DNA from: Asanoa iriomotensis
Lineage (GTDB): Bacteria; Actinomycetota; Actinomycetes; Mycobacteriales; Micromonosporaceae
Assembly (NCBI RefSeq): GCF_016862515.1
Contig: NZ_BONC01000018.1
Span: 62,001-126,000, forward strand
DNA: 64,000 nt
Direction: 5' to 3'
Shown: positions 30,927 through 39,552 of the stretch, one piece after another
Layout: each line of letters begins with the position of its first letter
How positions within the stretch are numbered: the first letter of the stretch is position 1
Made by a program: the position numbers and the translations under genes
The notes under the pieces: model-generated
Told to the model about the DNA's origin: nothing
Database searches by the model: none
What the model saw: the letters and a program-made list of their open reading frames with translations, nothing else

Positions 30927-32221
30927 GTGATCGCGAGGATGACCGGCTGCGGGTCGAAGTAGTAGTCAGCGTCGTCCTCGGCCGCGACGTCGGCCAGGCG
31001 CTCGGTCAAGAGATAACGACCTGACGCGTACGAGTACCCGGGCACCCAGTCCGTGGCCTCGGCGAAGTAGGTGTACCGGAAGCGGGAAACCTCGGCGCCG
31101 GTCGCGGCGTCGATGGTGAGCAGATCCCGGTCGGCCGTGAGCACGTAGACCCGGCCGGCCGCGGCCGCGAGGATCCGCGCGTCGGGCCCGCCCAGGTCGT
31201 GCCGCCAGCGCTGCCCGTCGTCGCCGGCGCCGGCCGCCACGACCGCGGTGCCGTCGATCGCCACCGCCAGGCCGTCGACCAGGAAGGCGCCGGGTGCGGC
31301 CAGCCGTGCGGCGGTGCTTGCGGCTGCGTCGGCGGCCGCGCCGGCGGGCTTGGTGTCCCGGTTCCCGAACAGCCAGGCGGTCGCCTCGGTCAGCGCGTCG
31401 ACCCGCACGCCGGCGCACTCCGTGCGGGGTGCGGCGCAGTCCAGCGGGTCGAGGGTCGGCTCCGCGGCCGGGTTCGTCGGCACGTCGATCGTGCCGGCGG
31501 GCGATCCGGTGCCGGCGTCGAAGAGCCGCACCGCCGCGTCGCACGGTCGCAGCACGGCCACCCGGCCGTCCGACGTGCTGAACCCGGTCGGGTCCGGCTC
31601 GCCCGGGCACGGTTGTGCCGCCTGCCGCCAGCCCGCGGTGCCGTCGGCCACGGCGTAGGCCTGTGTGGCGGTCGGTCCGGCCACCACCACGGTGTCGCCG
31701 GAGAGGAACAGGCCCGGGGGCGCGTAGACGGTGCTGGCTCCGGTGCGCCGGCCGGCGTACGCGGTGATGGCGGGTTTCTCGCCCTTGACCCGCCAGACGT
31801 CGCGCCCGGTGCGGGCGTCCAGACCGACGAGCTCGCCGTCGGACCAGCGGGTGACGACCGTACCGCCGGCGGCGACGACCCCGACCAGCTCGGCCGGCCA
31901 GCGCCGGAACGACCAGTACGGCGTGTTGAGGTAGCGCGAGTCGACCGGGCCGTCCGCGCGGACCTGCCGCTTGTCGGCCACCACCCGGAGCCGGCCGTCG
32001 ACGACCAGCGGCGCGGCCGGCAGCGTGCCGAGCACGGCCGGCGGGCGCGGGGTGGGTGCCGAGGGATAGCTGGCGGTCGGCTCGGCCAGCACCTCGCCGG
32101 GCGCGAAGACCCGGTAGACGACGAGTGCGGCGCCCGCGACCAGGACAAGGCCGGCGAGCACCGCAACCACCCGGCGCCGGGCCGCTACCACCACGCTGGG
32201 CACCCTACCGGTGCGGCGCAC
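30923..32221 (-). CDS. Membrane-anchored PQQ-like propeller protein
   Basis: This is a 432-residue protein with an N-terminal signal anchor (about residues 16-40, RRVVAVLAGLVLVAGAALVV) and an extracytoplasmic repeat domain. Blades are seen as VGLDARTGRDVWRV, AYAVADGTAGWRQA, VRLFDAGTGSPAGTI and LLTIDAATGAEVSRF. It has no recognisable catalytic residues. It follows fahA: a start at GTG 32221 overlaps fahA by 17 bases, while a GTG at 32203 would begin 1 base after it. It is the third membrane-tethered propeller in this window, and its link to tyrosine breakdown is positional only. Confidence 0.6.
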   Translation of the reverse strand: MRRTGRVPSVVVAARRRVVAVLAGLVLVAGAALVVYRVFAPGEVLAEPTASYPSAPTPRPPAVLGTLPAAPLVVDGRLRVVADKRQVRADGPVDSRYLNTPYWSFRRWPAELVGVVAAGGTVVTRWSDGELVGLDARTGRDVWRVKGEKPAITAYAGRRTGASTVYAPPGLFLSGDTVVVAGPTATQAYAVADGTAGWRQAAQPCPGEPDPTGFSTSDGRVAVLRPCDAAVRLFDAGTGSPAGTIDVPTNPAAEPTLDPLDCAAPRTECAGVRVDALTEATAWLFGNRDTKPAGAAADAAASTAARLAAPGAFLVDGLAVAIDGTAVVAAGAGDDGQRWRHDLGGPDARILAAAAGRVYVLTADRDLLTIDAATGAEVSRFRYTYFAEATDWVPGYSYASGRYLLTERLADVAAEDDADYYFDPQPVILAIT

Positions 32222-33416
32222 CGGTCGGGAAAATGGTGCCGCGAACGGTGCCGAGGCCGACGGTGACGCCGTCGGGGCCGGGCGCCGTCGCGGTGATCGT
32301 CACCGTGTCGCCGTCCTCGAGGAACGTCCGCTTCGTGCCGTCGTCGAGTGCGACCGCCTCGGCACCGCCCCACGTCAGCTCGAGGAACGAGCCGGTCTGT
32401 GCGCGGGCCGGCCCGGAGACGGTGCCGGAGGCGAACAGGTCGCCCGTGCGCACCGAGGCGCCGTTGACCGTCAGGTGCGCGAGCTGCTGCGGCGGGGTCC
32501 AGTACATGCCGGCGAACGGTGGGCGGCTGACCACGGTGCCGTTCCAGTCGACCTCGAGCCGCAGGTCGAGGCCGAGGTGCGGGATGTCGCGCAGGTACGG
32601 CAGGACCGGCGGGTCCTGCTCCGGCGCGGGCACCCAGGCGTCGGCCAGCGCGTCGAGCGGCACCACCCACGGCGACACCGAGGTGGCGAACGACTTGGCC
32701 AGGAACGGGCCGAGCGGCCGGTATTCCCAGGCCTGGAGGTCGCGGGCGGACCAGTCGTTGACCAGCACGACGCCGAAGACGTGATCGGCGAACCGGTCGA
32801 CCGGCACCGGCGCGCCCTGCTCCGAGGGCACCCCGACGACGAAGCCGACCTCGGCCTCGATGTCGAGCCGGGTCGACGGGCCGAAGACCGGGCCGTCGGG
32901 GGTGGCTCGCTGGCCGCTCGGGCGGATCACCGGCGTGCCGGAGACGACCACCGTGCCGCCGCGGCCGTGGTAGCCGATCGGCAGGTGCTTCCAGTTGGGC
33001 AGCAGCGGCGCCTCGTCGGGGCGGAAGATCCGGCCGACGTTGCTGGCGTGCTCCTCGGACGAGTAGAAGTCGACGTAGTCGCCGACCTCGAACGGCAGCA
33101 CCAGCTCGACGTCGGCCAGCGGCAACAGCAGCGGCTCGACGGCCGCGCGGTGCGCCTGGTCGGTGAGCAGCTCGGTCAACCGGGTGCGGACGGCGTTCCA
33201 CTGCGGGCGGCCGAGCGCGAGGAACGGGTTGAGGGTCGGTGCGCGCAGCGCGCCGCCGGCGAGCACCAGCCCGGCCGCCTCGGCACCGTCGAGGTCGAGC
33301 AGGGAGTCGCCGATGCGTACGCCGATCCGCCGTTGGTCGCCGTCGTGCCGGAACACGCCGTAGGGCAGGTTGTGCGCGCCGTACGGCGTGCCCGCCGCAC
33401 CCGGAACCCAGGTCAT
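32205..33416 (-). CDS. fahA: Fumarylacetoacetase
   Basis: This is a 403-residue hydrolase that splits 4-fumarylacetoacetate into fumarate and acetoacetate, the last step of homogentisate breakdown. It has the SH3-like N-terminal domain (LPYGVFRHDGDQRRIGVRIG) and the catalytic FAH fold: DYVDFYSSEEHASNVG (metal Asp and the catalytic His in EEHA), GYHGRGGTVVVSG, LDIEAEVGFVVG (metal Glu), VLVNDWSARDLQAWEY and LGPFLAKSFATSVSPWVV. The ATG at 33416 overlaps the preceding stop (ATGA). No maleylacetoacetate isomerase gene is beside it. Its fumarate product can be taken up by the two fumarases encoded 8-11 kb away. Confidence 0.95.
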   Translation of the reverse strand: MTWVPGAAGTPYGAHNLPYGVFRHDGDQRRIGVRIGDSLLDLDGAEAAGLVLAGGALRAPTLNPFLALGRPQWNAVRTRLTELLTDQAHRAAVEPLLLPLADVELVLPFEVGDYVDFYSSEEHASNVGRIFRPDEAPLLPNWKHLPIGYHGRGGTVVVSGTPVIRPSGQRATPDGPVFGPSTRLDIEAEVGFVVGVPSEQGAPVPVDRFADHVFGVVLVNDWSARDLQAWEYRPLGPFLAKSFATSVSPWVVPLDALADAWVPAPEQDPPVLPYLRDIPHLGLDLRLEVDWNGTVVSRPPFAGMYWTPPQQLAHLTVNGASVRTGDLFASGTVSGPARAQTGSFLELTWGGAEAVALDDGTKRTFLEDGDTVTITATAPGPDGVTVGLGTVRGTIFPTGAPHR

Positions 33417-34288
33417 CCCTCGTATCCCCCGTTCACCAGGCCGAGCCGGATCAGATCGGTCAGCGGTTCCAGCATGCTGCACGAGCCGAACCCGACCCAG
33501 AGCCCGCGGGGCTGGTCACGGCGGGCCCGGGCGGGCTCTATCAGCGGCACCGCGTCGGTCGCGGCGAGCACCTCGGCCACCTCGGCGACCTCGGCACCGT
33601 CGGCGGCGAGCGCGGCACCGACCAGGATGTTGAGGAAGCCGTGGTGGGTGAAGCCGGTCTCCGGGTCGGCGTGCCGGATCGCGTGGTGCAGGCCGGCGGT
33701 GAGCTTGAACGGCAGCTCACGCTCGCGGCAGGCGCAGATCACCGCGGCCAGCTCGACCGGCGTCGGGAACAGTTCGGCGGCCAGCCCGCCGGTGCGGAAC
33801 TTGGCCGCCACCCGGGCGCCCGCGCGGCGCGCCTCCGCGATCGTGTCGAGGCCGGCCAGCAGGCCGAAGGTGAGCGGCACCTCGGCGTAGACGTCCTGCT
33901 CGGGCAGGCGGGCGGCGAGGTCGAGGATGCGCGCGATGCCGGGCTGCGGGTCCTCGCCGCGCTTGGCCACGGCCGCCTCGACCTGGCGGACCACCACGCG
34001 CGGGTCGTCGGGCGGGCCGAGCCGGTCGATCGGCACGTCGCCGATGATCCCGATGGCCAGGCGCTCGGCCGGGTCCAGCAGGCCGGTCAGCGCGTCGACC
34101 GAGCTGGCCGGCACCAGCAGCGGGCCGACCAGCTCCGCGTACCAGGCGGCGCGGTGCCCGCGGTGCGCCGTGACCGCGTCGGGCAGCGGTGCGTTACCAG
34201 GCGGGAAGACCGCCGCGTCGTCGACGAGTCGATGGAACAGCGGGGCGATCAACGGCTGGTCGGTGGGTGTCCGGCGATCGGTTGACAC
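33413..34288 (-). CDS. Unknown protein translationally coupled to fahA
   Basis: This is a 291-residue cytoplasmic protein without a domain I can name. It starts at 34288, divergent from hmgA, and ends in an ATGA overlap with fahA, so it is an intrinsic part of the homogentisate operon. Notable segments are DDAAVFPPGNAPLPDAV, RVAAKFRTGGLAAELFP, and PFKLTAGLHHAIRH, which has three histidines and a Lys-Leu-Thr strand. The ending is GLWVGFGSCSML. The alternation of strands and helices with a Lys near the centre would fit a TIM-barrel-like enzyme. Because maleylacetoacetate isomerase is missing from the cluster, it is a candidate for that step. This is speculation. Confidence 0.7.
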   Translation of the reverse strand: MSTDRRTPTDQPLIAPLFHRLVDDAAVFPPGNAPLPDAVTAHRGHRAAWYAELVGPLLVPASSVDALTGLLDPAERLAIGIIGDVPIDRLGPPDDPRVVVRQVEAAVAKRGEDPQPGIARILDLAARLPEQDVYAEVPLTFGLLAGLDTIAEARRAGARVAAKFRTGGLAAELFPTPVELAAVICACRERELPFKLTAGLHHAIRHADPETGFTHHGFLNILVGAALAADGAEVAEVAEVLAATDAVPLIEPARARRDQPRGLWVGFGSCSMLEPLTDLIRLGLVNGGYEG

Positions 34289-34329
34289 GGTTACAGAACT
34301 TAGTGGACGCTACAAGAAACGGACAATGA

Positions 34330-34346
34330 CGTCCGATTATCGGACG
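34330..34346. promoter_or_regulatory. Perfect 17-bp operator-like palindrome before hmgA
   Basis: CGTCCGAT-T-ATCGGACG is an uninterrupted inverted repeat with 8-bp arms, 16 bases before the hmgA start and inside the 74-base divergent promoter region. A shorter overlapping CGGAC / GTCCG pair lies just upstream (34319-34334). The position suits repression of hmgA and possibly of the divergent fahA operon. Confidence 0.65.
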
Positions 34347-34362
34347 CGGACGGGAGGTCGAC

Positions 34363-35532
34363 ATGCCCTACTACCGCAGCGTCGGCGAGGTGCCCCGCAA
34401 GCGGCACACGCAGTTCCGGCAGCCCGACGGCAGCCTGTACGCCGAGGAGCTGATGGGGCAGGAGGGCTTCTCGTCCGATTCGTCGCTTCTCTACCACCGT
34501 GCGATGCCGACCGCGATCGTGGCCGCCGAAGCGTTCGACCCGCCTGCCTGGAGCCGCACGCCGAACCGCCCGCTCAAGCCGCGCCACCTGCGCACCCACA
34601 AGCTCGACACGGCCGGCGCCGACCCCGTGCTGGGCCGGGCGCACCTGCTGGCCAACGACGACGTGCGGATCTCGTACGTGACCGCCGACCGCCCGTCGCC
34701 GCTCTACCGCAACGCGGTCGGCGACGAGTGCCTCTACGTCGAGGCCGGGGCGATGCGGGTCGAGTCGACGTTCGGCGTCCTGGAAGCCGCCGCGGGCGAC
34801 TACGTGATCATCCCGACCTCGGTGATCCACCGGCTGGTGCCCGTCGGCGAGTCGCCGGTGCGGCTGCTGGCGATCGAGGCGACCGGGCACATCGGGCCGC
34901 CGAAGCGCTATCTGTCGGTGCGGGGCCAGTTCCTCGAGCACTCGCCGTATTGCGAGCGCGACCTGCGTGGGCCGTCGACGCCGTTGCTGGAGGACGGCGA
35001 GGACGTCGAGGTGCTGGTGCAGCACCGCCGTGGTTGGACGAAGCACGTCTACGCGCGGCACCCGTTCGACGTGGTCGGCTGGGACGGCCACCTCTACCCG
35101 TGGGCCTTCTCGATCCACGACTTCGAGCCCATCACCGGGCGGGTGCACCAGCCGCCGCCCGTACACCAGACGTTCCAGGGTCCGAACTTCGTGATCTGCT
35201 CGTTCGTCCCGCGCAAGGTCGACTATCACCCGCTGTCGATCCCGGTGCCCTACAACCACCACAACGTGGACTCGGACGAGCTGCTGTTCTACACGGGCGG
35301 CAACTACGAGGCGCGGCGCGGTTCCGGCATCGAGCAGGGTTCGATGTCGCTGCACCCGTCGGGGTTCACACACGGGCCGCAGCCGGGTGCCGCGGAGCGG
35401 TCGATCGGCGTCGACTACTTCGACGAGCTGGCGGTCATGGTCGACACGTTCCGACCTCTTGACCTCTGCGACGCGGCGCTGTCCTGCGAGGACACCGGCT
35501 ACGCCTGGACCTGGTCGGGCCGCCAGGCTTAG
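34363..35532 (+). CDS. hmgA: Homogentisate 1,2-dioxygenase
   Basis: This is a 389-residue cupin-type iron dioxygenase that opens the homogentisate ring to maleylacetoacetate. Typical stretches are VPRKRHTQFR, LYAEELMGQEGFSSDSSLLYH, LYRNAVGDECLYVEAGAMRVES (cupin strand), DYVIIPTSVIHRL, HPFDVVGWDGHLYPWAFSI, CSFVPRKVDYHPLSIPVPYNHHN (split as CSFVPRKVDYHP and PVPYNHHN) with iron ligands, SDELLFYTGGNYEARRGSG, and SLHPSGFTHGPQPG with the conserved histidines. It is a little shorter than the 430-residue eukaryotic-like form, as usual for actinobacteria. GGGAGG precedes the ATG by 7 bases. It is transcribed away from fahA and controlled by the palindrome at 34330-34346. Confidence 0.95.
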   Translation: MPYYRSVGEVPRKRHTQFRQPDGSLYAEELMGQEGFSSDSSLLYHRAMPTAIVAAEAFDPPAWSRTPNRPLKPRHLRTHKLDTAGADPVLGRAHLLANDDVRISYVTADRPSPLYRNAVGDECLYVEAGAMRVESTFGVLEAAAGDYVIIPTSVIHRLVPVGESPVRLLAIEATGHIGPPKRYLSVRGQFLEHSPYCERDLRGPSTPLLEDGEDVEVLVQHRRGWTKHVYARHPFDVVGWDGHLYPWAFSIHDFEPITGRVHQPPPVHQTFQGPNFVICSFVPRKVDYHPLSIPVPYNHHNVDSDELLFYTGGNYEARRGSGIEQGSMSLHPSGFTHGPQPGAAERSIGVDYFDELAVMVDTFRPLDLCDAALSCEDTGYAWTWSGRQA

Positions 35533-36479
35533 AACTTGATCCGGGAAACGACCGCGACCGCGGCGACGGCGGTCGTGGCGAGGGCGACGGCCACGGCCCA
35601 CGGTGAGCCGATCACGCCGTACGCGATGACGCTCAGCGGGCCGGCGAGGGTCGCGGCGGCGGCGATCCGTGAGGCACGGTCGCTGGTGAGGGTCTCGCGC
35701 GCCGAACCCGGCAAGCGGTTGGCGAACAGCGCGACCAAGCCGACGCCGCACAGCCCCAGCACCACCGCGACCACCCGGGACGTGGCGGGGTGCACGGCGT
35801 GCAGCACCGCGGCCAGCATCGCCACCGGCACGGTGAACGCGCCCGCGTAGAGCGCCAGCCAGCCGATGGCGGTGGCCGGCGTGGGCCGCAGGTCGCGGGC
35901 CGTGGGCTCCGGGATCGCGAACCGGCCCACGCTGCCCGTCGACGCGAGCTCCGGGTCGAGCCGGAGTGCCTCGTCGCGGGCCTGCTCGGCGAGCTCGGTG
36001 AGCTGCAGCCGGCCGGCGATGCCAGAAAGCACGAGATGGGCCCGGGCATCCTGCGGCGCGAGGTTGACGGCCTGCCAGGCGGCGTCGAGGGCCCGCTGGC
36101 CGTTGCGCGCCTCACCGAGGATCGCGGCGCCGTTGAGCTGGGCGTACGGGTCGTCGGGACCGGCATCGAGGATGCGCTCGGCGACCACGGCGGCCTCTTT
36201 GAAGCGCCGGAGCTGCAGGAGGGCCTCGCCCTCGGTCACCTGCGGCTGGATCGCGGCGGGCGTCGCCGCGACCGCCTTCTCGGCGGCTTCGAGGGCGGGC
36301 TCGGGCTTTCCGGCGGCGAGCTGGATGGCGGCGAGCAGCGCGAGGGCGCCGCCGTCGCTCGGGTTGGCGGCGAGCGGCGGGTCGAGCTCGGCCACGGCCT
36401 CGTCGAAGTGCCCCAGATCGGCAAGCAGCTCCGCCCGGCGCAGATGGCCCTCGGTGGGATCGGCCTCCATTCCCGTCAC
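35529..36479 (-). CDS. TPR-repeat membrane protein
   Basis: This is a 316-residue protein. Residues 10-175 form four to five tetratricopeptide-like helix pairs (HLRRAELLADLGHFDEAVAE, ALALLAAIQLAAGKPEPALEA, AQLNGAAILGEARNGQRALDA, AHLVLSGIAGRLQLTELAEQA), a protein-protein interaction surface. Residues 205-315 contain four hydrophobic helices (IGWLALYAGAFTVPVAMLAAV onward), so the TPR part is held at the membrane, probably in the cytoplasm. No partner can be named. The start is GTG 36479, with an ATG three codons later. Its stop overlaps the hmgA stop by four bases from the other side. Confidence 0.7.
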   Translation of the reverse strand: MTGMEADPTEGHLRRAELLADLGHFDEAVAELDPPLAANPSDGGALALLAAIQLAAGKPEPALEAAEKAVAATPAAIQPQVTEGEALLQLRRFKEAAVVAERILDAGPDDPYAQLNGAAILGEARNGQRALDAAWQAVNLAPQDARAHLVLSGIAGRLQLTELAEQARDEALRLDPELASTGSVGRFAIPEPTARDLRPTPATAIGWLALYAGAFTVPVAMLAAVLHAVHPATSRVVAVVLGLCGVGLVALFANRLPGSARETLTSDRASRIAAAATLAGPLSVIAYGVIGSPWAVAVALATTAVAAVAVVSRIKF

Positions 36480-36540
36480 ACGCCCGAGCGTAGCGGGACG
36501 TGATCAGAACGCGTGCAGCGCGATCGCGTCGCGGTGGTGA

Positions 36541-37017
36541 TCAGGAGACGGGGTGCAGCAACACCACCGCGAGGCCCGCGAGGCCCTCGCCGCGGCCCGT
36601 CAGGCCGAGGCCGTCGGTGGTGGTGCCCGAGATCGTCACCGGTGCGCCAGCTGCTTCGCCCAGGACCTTCTGGGCCTCGTCGCGACGGGGGCCGATCTTC
36701 GGGCGTACGCCGATGACCTGGATCGAGATGTTGCCGATGGCGAAGCCGGCGGCTCGCACCCGGCGGGCGGCCTCGGTCAGCAGGGTCACGCCGGACGCGC
36801 CGGCCCACTCCGGGCGGTCGACGCCGAAGTTGCTGCCGAGGTCGCCGAGGCCGGCCGCGGAGAACAGCGCGTCGCAGGCGGCGTGCGCGGCGACGTCGCC
36901 GTCCGAGTGTCCGGCCAGGCCATCGACGCCGGGCCAGAGCAGGCCGGCTACCCAGCACTCGCGGCCGGTCGCGAAGGCGTGCACGTCGGTGCCGATGCCC
37001 ACCCGAGGAAGCTCCAC
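36541..37017 (-). CDS. ispF: 2-C-methyl-D-erythritol 2,4-cyclodiphosphate synthase
   Basis: This is a 158-residue enzyme of the MEP isoprenoid pathway that cyclises CDP-ME-2-phosphate to MEcPP. It has the zinc motif DVH in GIGTDVHAF, then [24 protein letters not shown] with the second histidine (seen as GHSDGD and HAACDAL), GDLGSNFG, and the nucleotide-binding [14 protein letters not shown] near the C-terminus. Length and order are standard. The gene follows ispD by 9 bases on the same strand. The carD-ispD-ispF arrangement is conserved in actinobacteria. Confidence 0.96.
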   Translation of the reverse strand: MELPRVGIGTDVHAFATGRECWVAGLLWPGVDGLAGHSDGDVAAHAACDALFSAAGLGDLGSNFGVDRPEWAGASGVTLLTEAARRVRAAGFAIGNISIQVIGVRPKIGPRRDEAQKVLGEAAGAPVTISGTTTDGLGLTGRGEGLAGLAVVLLHPVS

Positions 37018-37026
37018 GCGGGCAGC

Positions 37027-37719
37027 CTATTCGGTGGCCAGCAGGTGCTCGGCGAGCAGCAGGTCGAACGGGCGAGTGATCTTGAGGGCGTGGTCGGAGC
37101 CCGGGACACAGGTCACGCGTACGCCCTGCTTCTCGACCAGGCCCGCGTCGTCGGTGAGCGGGTCGACGGCGGCGGCGTGCGCGGCGGCCAGGACCTGCCG
37201 GCGGAAGCCCTGGGGTGTCTGCACCGCGCGCAGCGGCGACCGGTCGACGGTGCCGCGGACGGCGTCGTCGGGGCCGACCTCCTTGATCGTGTCGACCACC
37301 GGCAGCACCGGGATCACCGCCTCGGCGCCGGCCCGGACCGCGGCGGCCACCGACTCGACCAGGTCGGGCGGTGCGAGCGCGCGGGCGGCGTCGTGAACGA
37401 GGATGATCGGCAGCTCGGCGGGGACGGCGGCCAGCGCGGCGGCGACGGACGCCTGCCGGTGTGCGCCGCCCGCGACCACCGTGACGGGTGCGACCGGTGC
37501 GAGCATGGCCCGGACGGCAGCGACCTCGTCGGGCGGGGCGGCCACGATGATCGCCGCCACGGAGGGGGCCCGGCCCACCCGGCGCACCGCGTGCACCAGC
37601 AGCGGCTCGCCGCCCAGCAACCGGAGCGCCTTGGGGGCTCCGGGACCCAGCCGGGTGCCACTGCCCGCGGCTGGAACGAGGACCGCGACGTCACCGCGCG
37701 GGTTGAGCTGCGCGGTCAC
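37027..37719 (-). CDS. ispD: 2-C-methyl-D-erythritol 4-phosphate cytidylyltransferase
   Basis: This is a 230-residue nucleotidyltransferase that makes CDP-ME from MEP and CTP. The N-terminal loop VPAAGSGTRLGPGAPKAL binds CTP, with the catalytic Arg and Lys present. Other motifs are VAAIIVAAPPDEV, VVAGGAHRQASVAAALAAVP, IILVHDAARALAPPDLV (metal Asp in HDAAR) and VDRSPLRAVQTPQGFRRQVL. The last strand TDDAGLVEKQGVRVTCVPG and LKITRPFDLLLAEHLL complete the fold. It begins 41 bases downstream of carD and is probably cotranscribed with it and ispF. Confidence 0.95.
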   Translation of the reverse strand: MTAQLNPRGDVAVLVPAAGSGTRLGPGAPKALRLLGGEPLLVHAVRRVGRAPSVAAIIVAAPPDEVAAVRAMLAPVAPVTVVAGGAHRQASVAAALAAVPAELPIILVHDAARALAPPDLVESVAAAVRAGAEAVIPVLPVVDTIKEVGPDDAVRGTVDRSPLRAVQTPQGFRRQVLAAAHAAAVDPLTDDAGLVEKQGVRVTCVPGSDHALKITRPFDLLLAEHLLATE

Positions 37720-37760
37720 GTCGCGGTCCTCGCGAGGAGTTGAATTGTGTTGAACGGGCG

Positions 37761-38246
37761 TCAGGCCTCGGTGAGCACCTTGTCGAGGAGGATCTCCGCC
37801 TCGTCCTTGGTGCTCTTCTCGGCGAGGGCCACCTCACCGACCAGGATGTCGCGCGCCTTGGCGAGCATGCGCTTCTCGCCCGCCGACAGACCACGCTCCC
37901 GCTCGCGACGCCACAGGTCGCGGACGACCTCGGCGACCTTCAGCGGGTTGCCGGAAGCCAGCTTCTCCAGGTTGGCCTTGTAACGCCGCGACCAGTTGGT
38001 CGGCTCTTCGGTGTGCGGAGCACGGAGCACATCGAAGACCTTGCCCAGGCCCTCTTCCCCGACCACCTCACGAACGCCGACGATCTCGGCGTTTTCGGCG
38101 GGCACCCGCACCGTCAAGTCACCCTGAGCGACCCTGAGAACGAGGTAGAGCTTTTCCTCGCCCTTGACGACCCGAGTCTCGATTGCCTCGATGAGTGCGG
38201 CCCCGTGGTGGGGGTAAACAACGGTCTCGCCGACACTGAAAACCAT
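37761..38246 (-). CDS. carD: CarD-family RNA polymerase-binding regulator
   Basis: This is a 161-residue global transcription factor that binds the RNA polymerase beta subunit and stabilises open complexes, especially at rRNA promoters. The N-terminal Tudor-like RNAP-interaction domain reads [20 protein letters not shown] and KLYLVLRV. The C-terminal helical DNA-binding domain includes [17 protein letters not shown] and the conserved tryptophan in [15 protein letters not shown]. Its length matches the 162-residue mycobacterial CarD. GAAAGGGG gives the RBS, and a promoter is visible upstream. It heads the ispD-ispF unit. Confidence 0.96.
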   Translation of the reverse strand: MVFSVGETVVYPHHGAALIEAIETRVVKGEEKLYLVLRVAQGDLTVRVPAENAEIVGVREVVGEEGLGKVFDVLRAPHTEEPTNWSRRYKANLEKLASGNPLKVAEVVRDLWRRERERGLSAGEKRMLAKARDILVGEVALAEKSTKDEAEILLDKVLTEA

Positions 38247-38273
38247 AGGTTCGAAACCCCTTTCGCTGTGTCT

Positions 38274-38302
38274 AGGGTAACACGCGGGAGCACCGATGTC
38301 CC
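38274..38302 (-). promoter_or_regulatory. Probable housekeeping promoter of carD
   Basis: On the minus strand a -35-like GGGACA (38302-38297) is followed after 17 bases by TACCCT (38279-38274). This gives a start about 20-22 bases ahead of the carD ATG with the GAAAGGGG ribosome site in between. Confidence 0.5.
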
Positions 38303-38640
38303 ATCCCGGTCCTGACCGTTAGTGCAGCTCAGAGGGCTTGTGACAGGTCTTTCTTCGGCTTGACACGCTCCGCGTCGGCCGATTCCAACACGCTGAGTAA
38401 CCTTCGGGTTACCAATCCGCAGGGGCCTCGTCGATATCGGACGCGAATGCTTCCCACCTCTAAGGGTAACCCGCAAGGGTCCTTATGCGCCTGCCTGCGG
38501 GCCGAAGCGCCATCTCCCACAAAGATCGAATCAGCGCTCCCACCACGATCGAACCAAGGTGAACTGTGGCGCTCCACGGGCTCGTGCGCCACTCTGGAAG
38601 CAGACGCGACTTCGCGCGCGATCAAGGCGCAGGGGGCAGC
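38303..38640. other. Intergenic stretch between carD and the thioredoxin-fold-like gene
   Basis: No gene is seen in these bases. A small perfect hairpin GTAACC-TTCG-GGTTAC lies at 38397-38412, and a related GGGTAACCC element at 38464-38472. A TTGACA hexamer at 38360-38365 on the plus strand could be a -35 for a transcript reading through the hairpin, but no good -10 follows. The RBS of the next gene is AGGGGG. Confidence 0.4.
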
Positions 38641-39420
38641 ATGGGCACGCCGCACGAGGGTGACAGCGGGCCCTTCGGCGAGCTTCCGGAGTTGCCTCCA
38701 GACGTACGCGTTCCGGACGACGCGTCCGAGCTCGCCGAGGAGGCCGCGGAGGTCCGCCGGGAGCTGCGCGAGGAGCGGGTCGGCGGTTCGCGCACCGGTG
38801 CCCGGGTCTTCCCGGGCGGCGGGTTCCGCGGCAGCGTCCCGCCGGCCGACGGCGCCGCCACCACCGAGCCGGCCTCCCTGCGCATCCCGCTGATGATCAT
38901 GACGGCCGCCCTGCTCGCGGCCGTGATCAGCCTGTTCGCCGCGGCCTGGCCCAACCAGCGGCGCGGCGCCACGCCGGCGGTCAGCACGACCGCGCCGAGG
39001 GCCGCCGCGACCACCGCGGCAAGGCCCACGTTCCCGCCCGTGGACCTGCTCGACGACCAGGGCAACGAGGTGCCGCTGGCGACCCTGCTGCCGGCGGTGC
39101 TGATCCTGGCCGACGACTGCCCCTGCGCCGCCCAGATCGCTGCCGCGGCGCCGACCGGCGTGACGGTCGTCGCGGTCGGCTCGGCGCGCAGCGGCGGTCC
39201 GCCACCCTCGACGGCGACGTTGCCCGGGCCGGCGGCCGCACCGGTGCGCCGGCTGCGCGACCCGGGCGCGCTGGCCGAGTTCGTCGCGGGCGTCTCGGCA
39301 CCTGGCCCGGCCACCCCGGTCGCCCTGGTCGCCCGCTCGGGCGAGCTGACCCAACTGGTCGACAGCAGCACACCGACCAGCGCGTACGCCGCCGATCTGG
39401 CCTTTCTGCCGGTCCGCTAG
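38641..39420 (+). CDS. Single-pass membrane protein with a thioredoxin-like external half
   Basis: This is a 259-residue protein. The first 80 residues are charged and cytoplasmic (GPFGELPELPPDVRVPDD, EVRRELREER). One helix at about 84-105 (LRIPLMIMTAALLAAVISLF) crosses the membrane. The outer part has the order of an AhpC/TlpA-like fold: FPPVDLLDDQGNEVPLATL, VLILADDCPCAAQIAA with a CPC pair, VTVVAVGS, and a late VALVARSGELTQLV. The CPC motif sits where the redox CxxC of thioredoxins would be, so redox activity is uncertain. I cannot assign a family. It begins at ATG 38641 after AGGGGG. Confidence 0.6.
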   Translation: MGTPHEGDSGPFGELPELPPDVRVPDDASELAEEAAEVRRELREERVGGSRTGARVFPGGGFRGSVPPADGAATTEPASLRIPLMIMTAALLAAVISLFAAAWPNQRRGATPAVSTTAPRAAATTAARPTFPPVDLLDDQGNEVPLATLLPAVLILADDCPCAAQIAAAAPTGVTVVAVGSARSGGPPPSTATLPGPAAAPVRRLRDPGALAEFVAGVSAPGPATPVALVARSGELTQLVDSSTPTSAYAADLAFLPVR

Positions 39421-39552
39421 GTATGCCTAGGCGCGGCTAAGGACCCGGGTAAGTACCCCCGGGCCCGCAAGTTAGGGAATGGCTCCCGATGTCTGGCCGG
39501 CCCGCGCGGCCGACCATAGATACATCAGCGAACACCACCAAGGAGACGCGAG

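Noticed and set aside
33413-34288. Calling the fahA-coupled gene a GST-type maleylacetoacetate isomerase
   Set aside because: It lacks the thioredoxin-like N-terminal fold and the SSCS-type active-site motif of that family; kept as unknown.
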